Position numbers and translations under genes: made by a program. The notes below the pieces were generated by a model. That model was not told where the DNA came from, made no database searches, and saw only the letters and a program-made list of their open reading frames with translations. This document shows, piece after piece, positions 1 to 8,837 of a stretch of DNA of 64,000 nucleotides (position 1 is its first letter; the number at the start of each line of letters is the position of its first letter). Location: contig CAKZHC010000039.1 of assembly GCA_936920625.1 (NCBI GenBank), forward strand, positions 60,040-124,039, given 5' to 3'. The DNA is from an uncultured Enterobacteriaceae bacterium. GTDB lineage: Bacteria; Pseudomonadota; Gammaproteobacteria; Enterobacterales; Enterobacteriaceae.

Positions 1-378
1 GCTCAGCATCAAAGCTGAAGCTGCGGCATACTCTCATCATCAATCTTGGCAAAAAACTGTAAGAACAATCTGTAGCCAGTTTATGTCATATAAGTATTGT
101 TCCAGGCAACGGAATTACTATTACAGGCCATATTAACCTGATTTCAGATCGATATCATACCATTAACATATACATTATGTGAAATTACTAACATATAATA
201 ATTATACCGTCTGTATTTCTATAAACATAAGTAAAACAAAAGCATATCTATATAGCATAACTCTGATAATAGAGATAACAATTTGGAGTAATAGTTATAG
301 TCACATCATACATTGCTAATAAACCAGTCATTAAGCACTAACTACCTGAACATTTTCTATGAAATCTTATAAATTAAT
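1..378. other. AT-rich stretch without a gene
   Basis: No open frame of useful length, RNA gene or clear repeat is visible. It lies just downstream of the broken phage gene on the minus strand and is much richer in A and T than the housekeeping part of the window. Confidence 0.5.
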
Positions 379-1035
379 TTATATGCGTCTGAAGTGAATC
401 ACCCAAACCCAGGGATTGACTTCCCAGCTCGTCTGGCCATATAGCTTAGTCCACTCCTTACGGTAGATTTCTTTAGGTGATTGTGCATCATGCTCGATAG
501 TAAAATAATTACTCAGAAAATGTGATTGATAATTAATTCCTTCTGCAAGCATATCCTCTTCGCTAATATCCTGAATCTTTTTGACACATATTGCCATAAT
601 TTCCAGACAAATCCGGCTGGCCCAGCGCGGCATATGAATAGCAGTCTGCCAGCCATACTCCTGAGGATATTCATCGCTGAAAGTATGGTGAGTGTCGGCA
701 TAGTATTGGCAATAGTGAGGCTTGCGAAAATCATCCGGCATTGTCTGGTAATGTGCTGAATCGTCCGGAGAAACTATCGGCCCGCGCCAGGTTTCCCTGA
801 CCTACAATCTGTCCGCTGGCTGGCCATAAGGGCAATAGCAGCTGGTGTCTCTCATTTTTAACATTCTGCATCCCTGATTATGATTATCGGCAACATCAAT
901 ACCATAACACCCATCGTAGTTATCCTGCTCCGGAGCAAGAGGTGATGATTTCATAATGCGCCTGGTTTGCGTCTGTGTGCCTAAAAGTAACGCCTTTATA
1001 CAGCGGCTATTGAAGAGAATCGGACGTTCCTTCAT
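379..1035 (-). pseudogene. Phage ASCH-type/'morphogenetic' protein gene interrupted by one amber codon
   Basis: A single reading frame of 219 codons runs from ATG at 1035 to 379 and is broken only by TAG at 804-802. The first part begins MKERPILF and carries TQTRRI, typical of a small lambdoid-phage protein family with an ASCH-like fold. The second part has MPRWASRICLEI, QDISEEDMLAEGI and NPWVWVIHF, the usual body and C-terminus. The frame continues through the stop as GQPADRL-stop-VRETW. As I remember the family, this site is Trp (RLWVRETW), so TGG to TAG is the simplest reading. There are no indels, so the lesion looks recent. No phage structural genes, integrase or att site are recognisable nearby, so this is probably a prophage relic. 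The function of the family is not well defined. Confidence 0.75.
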
Positions 1036-1849
1036 ATCAGAGCCTTAATATATTGCTGATGTAAAACAGGAAGCTAAGAGGCCGCCTGTGAGACAGACTG
1101 AAGATGAACGTGATGTAACTAGCTGATTCATCGAATTATGTTTAGCCTCTTTTTACTCCGGATCACTTATTCTCCCAGCGTGTCTGATATTTGAATTAGC
1201 ATAGAATAATTCCCAATCTTTTATATTTTTCAATTACATATATGAGCAACATATCGGTGTATTATAAAAGCGAATATTGTTTTCGCGTAGTTATGCTTTT
1301 TATTGGTTTTATCATCATCATAAGTAAGTATTATGATAGCTTTTGACCTTTCATGAAGATATATAAATGATAATAAAATAACATTTTTGTAATTAAAAGT
1401 TATGAATCAACATAACCTGCCATTACCGGCTCTGATATGACAAATATCTCAATAAAGCTGTATTTCATGATAAATATACTGGATAAGTTAAATAGTATTT
1501 CCACCTTATGTTTCAAATATGATGTGCTGCAAGGGCAAGGAAGCAGCAGCTGTAATTACGAATGTCACGTCGATTAGTATAATGATTACAGGTTGAATTT
1601 CGATGGGGAAAATCCTGAAAAACCCGGATTTCATCACTATTTTTCTGGGTTAAACTTGGCCACACAGGAAAACAAAGGACTGGCCCTCTTCATCTGAAGT
1701 GCTGGCACTGAAAAAGATGTCCTTTCCTGTAACATTATCTGCTAGTCTGACTATCCTGAGTATATAGTTGATAAGAAATTTCTTAATGATGTAGATCGAA
1801 GAGAATAAAAACATCGCTATTTACAACAAGTAATCACGGAAAACATATT
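1036..1849. other. AT-rich stretch without a gene, upstream of vsr
   Basis: About 0.8 kb without a supported CDS. In E. coli the dcm cytosine methyltransferase gene overlaps the start of vsr. I looked for a Dcm C-terminus directly upstream of 1850 and saw none in any frame. Confidence 0.5.
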
Positions 1850-2350
1850 GTGGCAGACGTTCACTCAGCGCGAATCAGAAGTAAGAACATGCGGGCAATT
1901 AGCAGCTGTGATACAGCGATTGAGCGCCGGCTGGCTGATTTGCTTACGATGTTTGACTTACGTTTTAATACCCAGGATGGCACTTTGCCTGGACGCCCCG
2001 ATTTCGTGCTGCCAGAATACCAGGCTGTCATTTTTACTCATAGCTGCTTCTGGCACCGTCATCAGTGCAATCTGTTTAAGATACCTGCAACCCGTACTGA
2101 ATTTTGGTTAAAAAAGATCAATGCAAATGTTTGCCGTGACAATTCTAACCGGATGAAACTTAACACTCAGGGCTGGCGTGTTCTGGTAGTGTGGGAATGC
2201 GCTATGCGTGGCCGGCATAAACTAAGTGACGAGGCTTTACAGGTGAGGCTGGAAGAGTGGATTTGTGCGGGGGGTAATGACAGTGAGATTGATAGCAGCG
2301 GCTTACACCTTTGTTACAGTCACAAGGATGAAAGTTTCAATCAGCAATAA
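1850..2350 (+). CDS. vsr: Very short patch repair endonuclease Vsr
   Basis: Vsr nicks 5' of the T in T:G mismatches that arise when 5-methylcytosine in Dcm sites (CCWGG) deaminates, starting repair back to C:G. The 166-residue product begins MADVHSARIRSKNMRAI, like E. coli Vsr, and every key position falls at the E. coli number: catalytic D51 in PGRPDF, H64 and H69 in FTHSCFWHRHQC, and zinc ligands H71, C73 and C117 (WECAMRG). The start is GTG at 1850, preceded by GGAA at a workable distance. The C-terminus is somewhat extended (to DESFNQQ). In enterics vsr normally follows and overlaps dcm, but none is visible here. Its partner methylase must be elsewhere or lost. The gene looks intact in an otherwise eroded region. 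Confidence 0.93.
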   Translation: MADVHSARIRSKNMRAISSCDTAIERRLADLLTMFDLRFNTQDGTLPGRPDFVLPEYQAVIFTHSCFWHRHQCNLFKIPATRTEFWLKKINANVCRDNSNRMKLNTQGWRVLVVWECAMRGRHKLSDEALQVRLEEWICAGGNDSEIDSSGLHLCYSHKDESFNQQ

Positions 2351-2780
2351 ATTCAGCATATTCTGTCGCTACGATATAACAGATACCGCCCTGAAAAGGT
2401 GAATTTCCGTTATGTATTACAGAAAGCAGAGATAAAATGATGAATAACCGGGATGGCCAGAAGAGGTTCTGCTGTAAAGCGGGGTCAATGACGCTGGCTG
2501 ATGAGATGACATTTCAGAATGTGTTGTTAAGGTATTGACTCAATCTCAGGTCATCGTTAATTTTAGCTATTGCCAGATAGTAGTGATGGCGCAACATCTT
2601 CCCGGCATTTTGCAGTGAGCCTTTAAAGTTTGATATCAGACAGATAATTTCTAATTCTCCGACAGGTAAAAGCAGAAGCCGGGTATGTTATTCACGACGG
2701 GAGATTTGCCAGTATTTTCGCCCAGCCAGATAGTAAGAGCAGGATTGTCATATCATGTGAATACAATGAAAATTTTGGTA
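2351..2780. other. Gene-free stretch between vsr and rcsA
   Basis: No supported ORF. In E. coli the small gene dsrB lies convergent to rcsA, but I could not recognise a DsrB frame here. The only element seen is the hairpin just after rcsA, listed separately. Confidence 0.45.
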
Positions 2781-2799
2781 AAGCCGGATATGCCGGCTT
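2781..2799 (-). terminator. Hairpin just downstream of rcsA
   Basis: AAGCCGG and CCGGCTT form a perfect 7-bp stem with a 5-nt loop, 10 nt after the original rcsA stop codon (2811-2809). Read on the minus strand the stem ends in CTTTACC, so the U-tract is weak. Position supports its being the rcsA terminator. Confidence 0.5.
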
Positions 2800-2808
2800 A
2801 TCAGCTCA

Positions 2809-3445
2809 TCAGCGTACGTTGACGTAAATACCATTGGTAACATTATCTGTCAAACGAACAACATGGTAAATAACCTGTTTATTGTGGGTTTTAATTTTAC
2901 GTTTAATATTTCCTTATATGCGACGAAACGGTCTTCGCTTTAATCTGCATTTTATCCGAAATTTGTATAGTGTCATGCCCTGACATCCACATTTTTAGCA
3001 TATTTGACTCAGTCTGACTCAGTGTTAATGGATTGGCATCAAATCCGGAGGAGACACGAGTAGTAATATTAAGATTTTTTTGAAAATAACTGGCTAATAG
3101 ATTATCTAACGTGACTGGTTTGATTGCTTTTGATGTGATGATTAAGTTTTTTCGCACATACAAATACTCTTCAAAATGAATATTTGAAATTGCCATAAAA
3201 ATGAAAAACAATGTATCAGGATGCTGTAAAATAATATTCTTGATACTCTCGCTAACCTCTGCTTCATGAATAAAACAATCTTCATTTATAAACACTACAC
3301 CAGGGTTAAATGTGTCAAATTTGAATTGTAGTTGCTCAATATTTCCAACTGAGCAAATATTCTTCTTTTTGACACCCTTACCTGACATATAGTCTGTTAA
3401 ACCCAGCCGTGTATAACCGCAAAAATCCATTATAACCGTTGACAT
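2809..3445 (-). pseudogene. rcsA: Capsule regulator RcsA, frameshifted in the DNA-binding domain
   Basis: RcsA is the LuxR-type partner of RcsB that activates capsular polysaccharide genes (colanic acid; amylovoran in Erwinia). The start at 3445 gives MSTVIMDFCGYTRLGL, with GAGG 9 nt upstream. The N-terminal receiver-like part (VVFINEDCFIHEAEV, YLYVRKNLIITSKAIKP) is well conserved. The LuxR-type HTH reads LTLSQTESNMLKMWM..QISDKMQIKAKTVSSH and then turns into IRKY-stop at 2905-2903. One extra base in CATATAAGGA (near 2916-2918; CATAAAGGA expected) causes this. The next frame continues with GNIKRKIKTHNKQVIYHVVR and ends normally in VNVR at 2809. The recognition helix and tail are therefore lost, and the short product should not bind the RcsAB box. 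Confidence 0.9.
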
Positions 3446-3551
3446 GATCGAGACCCTCACTCAAGAGTTTTCCGTTTAAATAAACGATGAATGACGTTTG
3501 TATAGTAAGCAATCAAAACCATTATTATCCGATGAGTTGGATGTTAATCTG

Positions 3552-3566
3552 TGTACTCTGAGTACA
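3552..3566. promoter_or_regulatory. Perfect palindrome upstream of rcsA (possible operator)
   Basis: TGTACTC-T-GAGTACA has 7-bp arms about one central base, 107 bp upstream of the rcsA start. The size and symmetry suit a dimeric repressor or activator site. I do not recognise the regulator. Confidence 0.3.
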
Positions 3567-4390
3567 GATATTTTTCCTGACACTCTCCCTGTTTTTTTGA
3601 ATCTGAATAAATGCGGCCAGCATTACCGGAGGCTGATTATCGCCATGTAATCAGACTCATTATTCAGGGTGCATACATGCACGCTTAAAGCGATTTGACA
3701 ATTTTGACCGCCATCCAGCTGGTTACAGATATTTAATAAGATTAATCTTATAAACATTCATTCAATAAATGCTTTTCCCTCAGCGGATGTTGACAATGCC
3801 GCAAAATTACTCCTTTGACAAGGAAAATAATAAATAAGCAAAATTCTATATAAAACAATAGTATAATAATACTTCGATAATTGCATCCTGATACAGAGTT
3901 CATCACATTTCCGTTACAAACATACGCTAAGTGGCAAAAGATAAGAATAATTTTCATTGGGATAGTTGAATATTCAGATAATCCTCAGCTAAAATCCGAA
4001 CAATAAATTAGGATATAACGTAATTATAATCATTTTTGCTAATCATATTCTTAATTGTCCTGGCTGGATTGATTAAATTAATAAAAATATATTCCAGGGG
4101 AAACTGTATGGCAGAATAAATCAATTGATAAATATAAAGATAATGCTGACTGTTATGAGCGGTGTGGGAATAGCTGTTAGAATCATTATCGGCTGTGATA
4201 TGGAATGGTTGATGCAAAATCAAACGGAAGCTGTTATCAATCATGATTAACAAAAGTGAAAGAAAGTTTATGGCTGGTGTCAGACCGACAGTGCTGATGT
4301 TAATCTCATCTGATTAAGAAAAACGTGTGCATTTTACCGTCTGTCTAAGCGGTATGCATAACTATGCCCTGTCATCTAATCTGTAAGGAT

Positions 4391-4433
4391 AAAAAACCAC
4401 TACGGGAAAGATAGCTATCCTGGAGCAGTGGTT
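4391..4433 (-). terminator. Orphan intrinsic terminator on the minus strand
   Basis: Read on the minus strand, AACCACT (4433-4427) pairs perfectly with AGTGGTT (4401-4395), and the stem runs into six consecutive T residues (4396-4391). The loop contains GATAGCTATC, itself palindromic. No gene lies upstream on this strand for 1 kb, so it is either the remnant of a lost gene's terminator or the 3' end of an unannotated small RNA. Confidence 0.45.
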
Positions 4434-5450
4434 AATAATATAAAGTTTAACCAAAAATTTGATTTATAAAAAATCATGATCAGTATATCTATTTGCAGGG
4501 AAAAATAATATTCATCTGTACACTCTGCAATTCAGTCAATTAGTTATCATTATTTAAAAAATAATAACTAAAATAAGTTTTTGCTTTAAATAATAGATAA
4601 AAGCACTAACTTTTAATAAATTTTCCTAAAGATAAAACAACCTATATAGATGGTGAATGAATTTATTGGCTGATAAATTTGTCAGCAATCTCATGGCAGA
4701 TTTTCTGGAAATCACTCTCTAAGAATAAACTTAGTAATGAACAGTACTGAATAAGGAATGATTATTGAAAGCGATGTCCTGCTCCACACCCGTGCAAAAA
4801 TTTCGGTAATGATTTACGGGCTGGTTGACGGGTGTTTTGTTATGGAGCGCAACTTTTAGCGGGCGGTATATCATCCGTTGCATGAGTAACCAAAGGAGTT
4901 ATTTGTTGGCGAGAAAGTCACAAAAAGCTGTAAGAGAGCATTACTGGCAGGTGGTGCATAACTCAATGTACTATGAGCACTAATTGTGCATTACGGTGTT
5001 AATGGACTGTTTTTGATTTACCAGCAGGATAATAGTTTTGATGAGAAATCACGCTCAGGTGCTGTCTGAACCATACAGCGATGGTTTGTATTTTTATGTT
5101 TTAAAGAGTAAATCTCAAACAGAGCCATTTAATTAGTATGAAATATGGTACCTTGCTATGCTGCAACATAAAACTTGCCATAATTAAAATTATCAGTGTA
5201 TATTTCTACAGATAGAGTTATTATGATGAAATATACACTGCCTTAAAGTATAAAAAATTGTATTGACCTTCAGTCATACAGATAAGGATAAGTTACAATA
5301 AAATCAGTAAATTATTTCATTTTTAGCTGAGTTATTCGTAATGATACGGTAATTAAGCATAATATTATGTATATGATGAAAAATAGAATTCTCACTTGCA
5401 TTTTAGTGAGGGTTAAAAGATTCATTAAGGTCCGTTTAACAGGAGTCTGA

Positions 5451-6236
5451 ATGACAGATTATACTAAACGTTATAAAATTGATTATAACAACTACAGAGC
5501 CGTGAAGAGTTTTAATCGCAGGGTGCGTTTTATTGTTTTTCATTATACCGCACTGAATTTTTCAGGTTCGGTAAAAGCACTTACAGGTTCTTCTGTCAGT
5601 GCTCATTACCTTATTCCGGACCCATCAGATAAAACATACACTGATGCCGGTTTTCGGGACATGCGCATTTTTAATTTAGTTGATGAAAACGAGCGTGCAT
5701 GGCATGCGGGAGTCAGTACATGGGCCGGTCGTAGTAATCTCAATGATACCTCTATTGGTATTGAAACTGTTAATTTAGCCACAGATAATAATGGTAAATT
5801 AATATTCCCTCCATATCATCCTGATCAAATAAAAGCATTTATACAGCTGGCAGGAAATATCCTCAGTCGTTATCCCGATATATCACCGGTGAACGTTGTG
5901 GGGCACAGTGATATCTCTCCTGGCAGAAAGAGTGACCCCGGTGCGATGTTTCCGTGGCAAACGCTTTACGAGGCTGGAATAGGGGCGTGGTACAACGATG
6001 CTGATAAACAGCATTATGAGTCACGGTTCAGCAGTACGCTTCCCCCTAAAGCCGATATCATTACTAAACTCAGTCGTTATGGTTATCATACTTCTAAGGC
6101 TAATACTAATGAAGGATACAGAGGTCTAATACGTGCATTTCAACTGCATTTCCGGCAAAAGAAATATGATGGTGTTATTGATATTGAAACTGCTGCAATC
6201 CTTTATGCTCTGACTGATAAATATTTTCCCGGATAA
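5451..6236 (+). CDS. AmiD-like N-acetylmuramoyl-L-alanine amidase without signal peptide
   Basis: A zinc amidase that should cut the bond between N-acetylmuramic acid and L-alanine in peptidoglycan or muropeptides. The 261 residues hold an Amidase_2 domain (about 20-170) and a C-terminal peptidoglycan-binding-like domain (about 195-258; ISRYGYHT-type region and RAFQLHFR). Predicted zinc ligands are H31 (FIVFHYTA), H152 (VVGHSDI) and D162 (KSDPG), with E105 (GIGIETVN) as the likely catalytic acid. E. coli AmiD is an outer-membrane lipoprotein. Here the protein starts MTDYTKRYKIDYNN, with no signal sequence or lipobox, after a good AGGAG. It should therefore stay in the cytoplasm unless exported another way. 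It stands alone in a gene-poor region. A cytoplasmic recycling (AmpD-like) role, a phage-type lysin or a secreted effector are all possible. Confidence 0.85.
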   Translation: MTDYTKRYKIDYNNYRAVKSFNRRVRFIVFHYTALNFSGSVKALTGSSVSAHYLIPDPSDKTYTDAGFRDMRIFNLVDENERAWHAGVSTWAGRSNLNDTSIGIETVNLATDNNGKLIFPPYHPDQIKAFIQLAGNILSRYPDISPVNVVGHSDISPGRKSDPGAMFPWQTLYEAGIGAWYNDADKQHYESRFSSTLPPKADIITKLSRYGYHTSKANTNEGYRGLIRAFQLHFRQKKYDGVIDIETAAILYALTDKYFPG

Positions 6237-6507
6237 TTTTTCGCCAGAAACATTAGTCCTATCGTTAAACCAGTGAATTCCTGAATAGAGCATCAGGTTT
6301 ATAGACATCAGTGGTTGAGTTGGGTTAATTGTCTGTTAACATCTGATACAGTCTGCCCGGTGTTTTGAATAAATTCTGGCATTGTTCCATCAAAACTACC
6401 GGGATTAGTAAAAAAAAGAGTAACGACTTCCTTTGATAAAATCTGCATAGTGAAAATGATAGTATTACATCACTGCTGCATTGATATCAGTGAATCGTCT
6501 GCCATAA

Positions 6508-7011
6508 CTACTCTTCCTGCCAGCACAAAAACTGATCATATTTACGCAGTGCGATACGATAATTATTTTGGCCGACGTCAGGCAGTTGATTTTCAAGATA
6601 CTCACGCCAGTTGGTATCATGTAGTTTTTCAACCGGTATTTTTTTTGCCAGTAATATTTCATCAAGACGTCGTAAACGAACCACATATTCACGAATGGTA
6701 CTGGGGCTCATTTCAGTATTCTCGAACAGATACTGCTTGAAAGCCAAAATATTAAAATAAGTTGGATGTGTGTTACAGTAAATATCGCTGCAAAAGCGGC
6801 AGAGTGCTATTAACTCTTCTTGTAGCTTATTCCACACTTGTTCGCTGATTAGCTGATCCATGCGTGCGATGGTTTCTTTATTAGTGATTTGTCCGCGAAG
6901 CACTAGCGCCATGCGATCCAGAACCTTATGGCAGTGAGAGCAGTTGTTTTGCGTATGTTTATAGTCTTTTAAATAACGGCTCAATGGCCGCATTTTGGTT
7001 TTAGACCTCAT
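6508..7011 (-). CDS. fliZ: Flagellar/curli regulator FliZ
   Basis: FliZ is a DNA-binding regulator encoded downstream of fliA. It antagonises sigma-S promoters and switches cells between motility and curli. The 167-residue protein shows the family's core: RPLSRYLKDYKHTQNNCSHC near the N-terminus, LCRFCSDIYC, TEMSPSTIREYVVRLRRL (the integrase-like DNA-binding helices) and NNYRIALRKY near the end. E. coli FliZ is 183 residues; the difference is a shorter tail (ends LCWQEE). In E. coli it follows fliA, but here nothing recognisable as fliA, fliC or fliY flanks it, so it appears to be an orphan. Whether it is still expressed is unknown, because its usual fliA promoter is gone. Confidence 0.85.
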   Translation of the reverse strand: MRSKTKMRPLSRYLKDYKHTQNNCSHCHKVLDRMALVLRGQITNKETIARMDQLISEQVWNKLQEELIALCRFCSDIYCNTHPTYFNILAFKQYLFENTEMSPSTIREYVVRLRRLDEILLAKKIPVEKLHDTNWREYLENQLPDVGQNNYRIALRKYDQFLCWQEE

Positions 7012-8837
7012 TTGATAATCCCTTATTACTAGGTGTGACCTAAAAAACTGTCGGTACGATGTTGACGGATTCCGTTTTCAGCCATCAAGATATAATATCA
7101 GCACAGGCAGATGTAGGCTCTGTTTAGGTTACTTACCGCTTCAAACGTTAAGTGCAGCATCTGATGCCGCAGCAAACGTTATCGACAACGTAGTATCTAC
7201 ATTACTTATCTGAAGCAGAGCGGCTATGCTATAGCTGACTAAAGAGGCTTTAGATTGCTCCATAGTTAATTTCCGGGCGGATTGTTTTGATGAGATTAAT
7301 ACAGATGGTGAGTGTGTGTTTCCGGGAAGCTATTAACATGACAGAAGCTGCCAGTGTTATGCTATGAGTTATTTTTCTGCCAAAGTTACTGAGTGGTGAT
7401 TTGCGGTAGCTACAACTTTCCTGCGTCATAACGCCTCCTGCAAATAAAACATTTTATGCTCTGTTTTGACTAAAATCTGCATTGCCTGAGTTACAGCATG
7501 TCTGCCAGAAGACAGTTGATCAGCCTGCGGCGAACAGGGTATTTTTGTAAGGCAACGCACTGACTGTTAACTTAAACGATATTAATGCATTTTAAACCAA
7601 TCTGCCAGAAATAGAGTTGCGGTAGTAAAAAATAGAGTAATTACTCTGTTGAAAATCAGTGGCAAGGGGGCTGCTGGCAGCTGTTCATTCACTCTACTTA
7701 CTTTCCCGGTGGAAGGCAATGCACAGACGCTGGCACATTGTCATGATTTACATAACGGGGGTATGTATTGTTATTGAGAGTCAAAATGCAAAGGTTATTG
7801 GTCATATTTTAATCACTAGAAGATTTACAGTCATTATGCCGGAAAGACGTGCTGTTTTTATCCTGTTCATTATTAACATTATGCAGATAATTGCGGTGGC
7901 AGAGTCTAGCTAAACAGGGTTAACCTGCCATCAGGTTAACCATCGTGGCTTATATAATCTGTGAGCACTGGTCAGTATTTTATCCCGGCTTCAAGAACTG
8001 TATTATTGCTGTCTGCCGGCACGTTTTTGTAACCTTGTGTATTAGTTACCTGTAGCAGTACTAAGTATAATTATAAGTGGCTGGTGGGGTGGGTTCTGAT
8101 GGTATCCTCATTTAACTGTTAGTCGCATAAAGCCACTGAGCACAATGATTACAGCGAGTAGTCCGTTTTTGATTGCTGACTTATGCAGCAGGCCGGTGTA
8201 CTGAGTTAATACATCAAAGAATTTCTGTTCAGGTTCGGTACGATGTAATGAGCATTAAAACATATGGAACAGATCAGAGATATTCTGTTTAAGATAATGG
8301 CCCTGCATTATATGTGATTCCAATAGTGAATGTCAGGCTAAGTCAATATGATAGCAGCAGATTATGATAATACTGGCATTATTTTATTATACAAAAAATA
8401 AATTAGGTATTTGAATGGTTGTAATCAGTATAATGAACTAGCGAATATTTTCCTGTTGACATTTTATTTTGATTATTATAAGTACTGAGAATCAGAATAA
8501 ATAATTAACTGGTAGCCCCCTTGATTTAAATAATATAAAGAATGAATTCTTATTCTGTATAAGGTAAAAGGGTAAACTACAATAAGTTAGCGTATTGCCT
8601 GATGAAAATTTAATAACTTATTTAATTATATTTTAGATTTAGGACAACCCTTATGGATATTTATATTTTTGAGGGGAATAATTATATTTTATGCAAACAT
8701 TGAAAATATTTTCCATGAATTTTTATTCACTGGGGTGACTGGTGATTTTATCAAAAAATGTATCAATAATTAAATGATAATAAAAATTTGGAACAGATCT
8801 TAACGAGAGTATGTTAGATATAGCGGGAGAATATTAG
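7012..8837. other. 1.8-kb gene-poor stretch upstream of fliZ
   Basis: This is where fliA and other flagellar genes would sit in E. coli. No FliA or flagellin motif is visible in any frame. Apart from one small ORF with a strong ribosome site (listed), only short random frames occur. A minus-strand open stretch without start codon near 8120-8250 reads FFDVLTQYTGLLHKSAI and then a hydrophobic run; it may be a gene remnant, but I cannot identify it. Confidence 0.45.
7250..7429 (-). CDS. Small ORF of unknown function with a strong Shine-Dalgarno
   Basis: 59 codons starting MTQESCSYRKSPLSNFGRK, followed by a hydrophobic stretch (ITLAASVMLIA) and ending INYGAI. The start is preceded by AGGAGG with 5-nt spacing, the best ribosome site in this gene-poor stretch. 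I do not recognise the sequence. It could be a small membrane protein or the 5' end of a lost gene whose N-terminus was a signal peptide. Confidence 0.3.
   Translation of the reverse strand: MTQESCSYRKSPLSNFGRKITHSITLAASVMLIASRKHTLTICINLIKTIRPEINYGAI

Larger units (their letters stand above)
3446..5450. other. 2-kb AT-rich, gene-poor stretch between rcsA and the amidase gene
   Basis: No convincing gene. Two short minus-strand frames (3748-3957, 69 codons; 4008-4253, 81 codons) have unbiased AT-rich codon use, no recognisable motifs and no good ribosome binding sites, so I do not call them. In E. coli the fliE-R flagellar operons abut rcsA, and no trace of them is readable here. Structured sites inside this stretch are listed separately (3552-3566 and 4391-4433). 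A 6-bp hairpin (CTCACT/AGTGAG, 5391-5410) lies about 40 nt upstream of the amidase start. Confidence 0.5.

Noticed and set aside
1036..1849. Remnant of dcm upstream of vsr
   Set aside because: No Dcm-like peptide found in any frame; the overlap known from E. coli is absent.
2351..3445. DsrA small RNA or dsrB next to rcsA
   Set aside because: Neither the DsrA terminator stem nor a DsrB frame is visible.
3520..3540. Possible RcsAB box upstream of rcsA (ATTATCCGA half-site)
   Set aside because: Only one half resembles the known box; the other half does not match, so it is too weak to annotate.
3748..4253. Two short minus-strand frames in the AT-rich region
   Set aside because: Codon use looks random and AT-driven; no start signals or known motifs.
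7659..7913. 84-codon plus-strand frame
   Set aside because: No motif, ribosome site or neighbour support in a gene-poor stretch.
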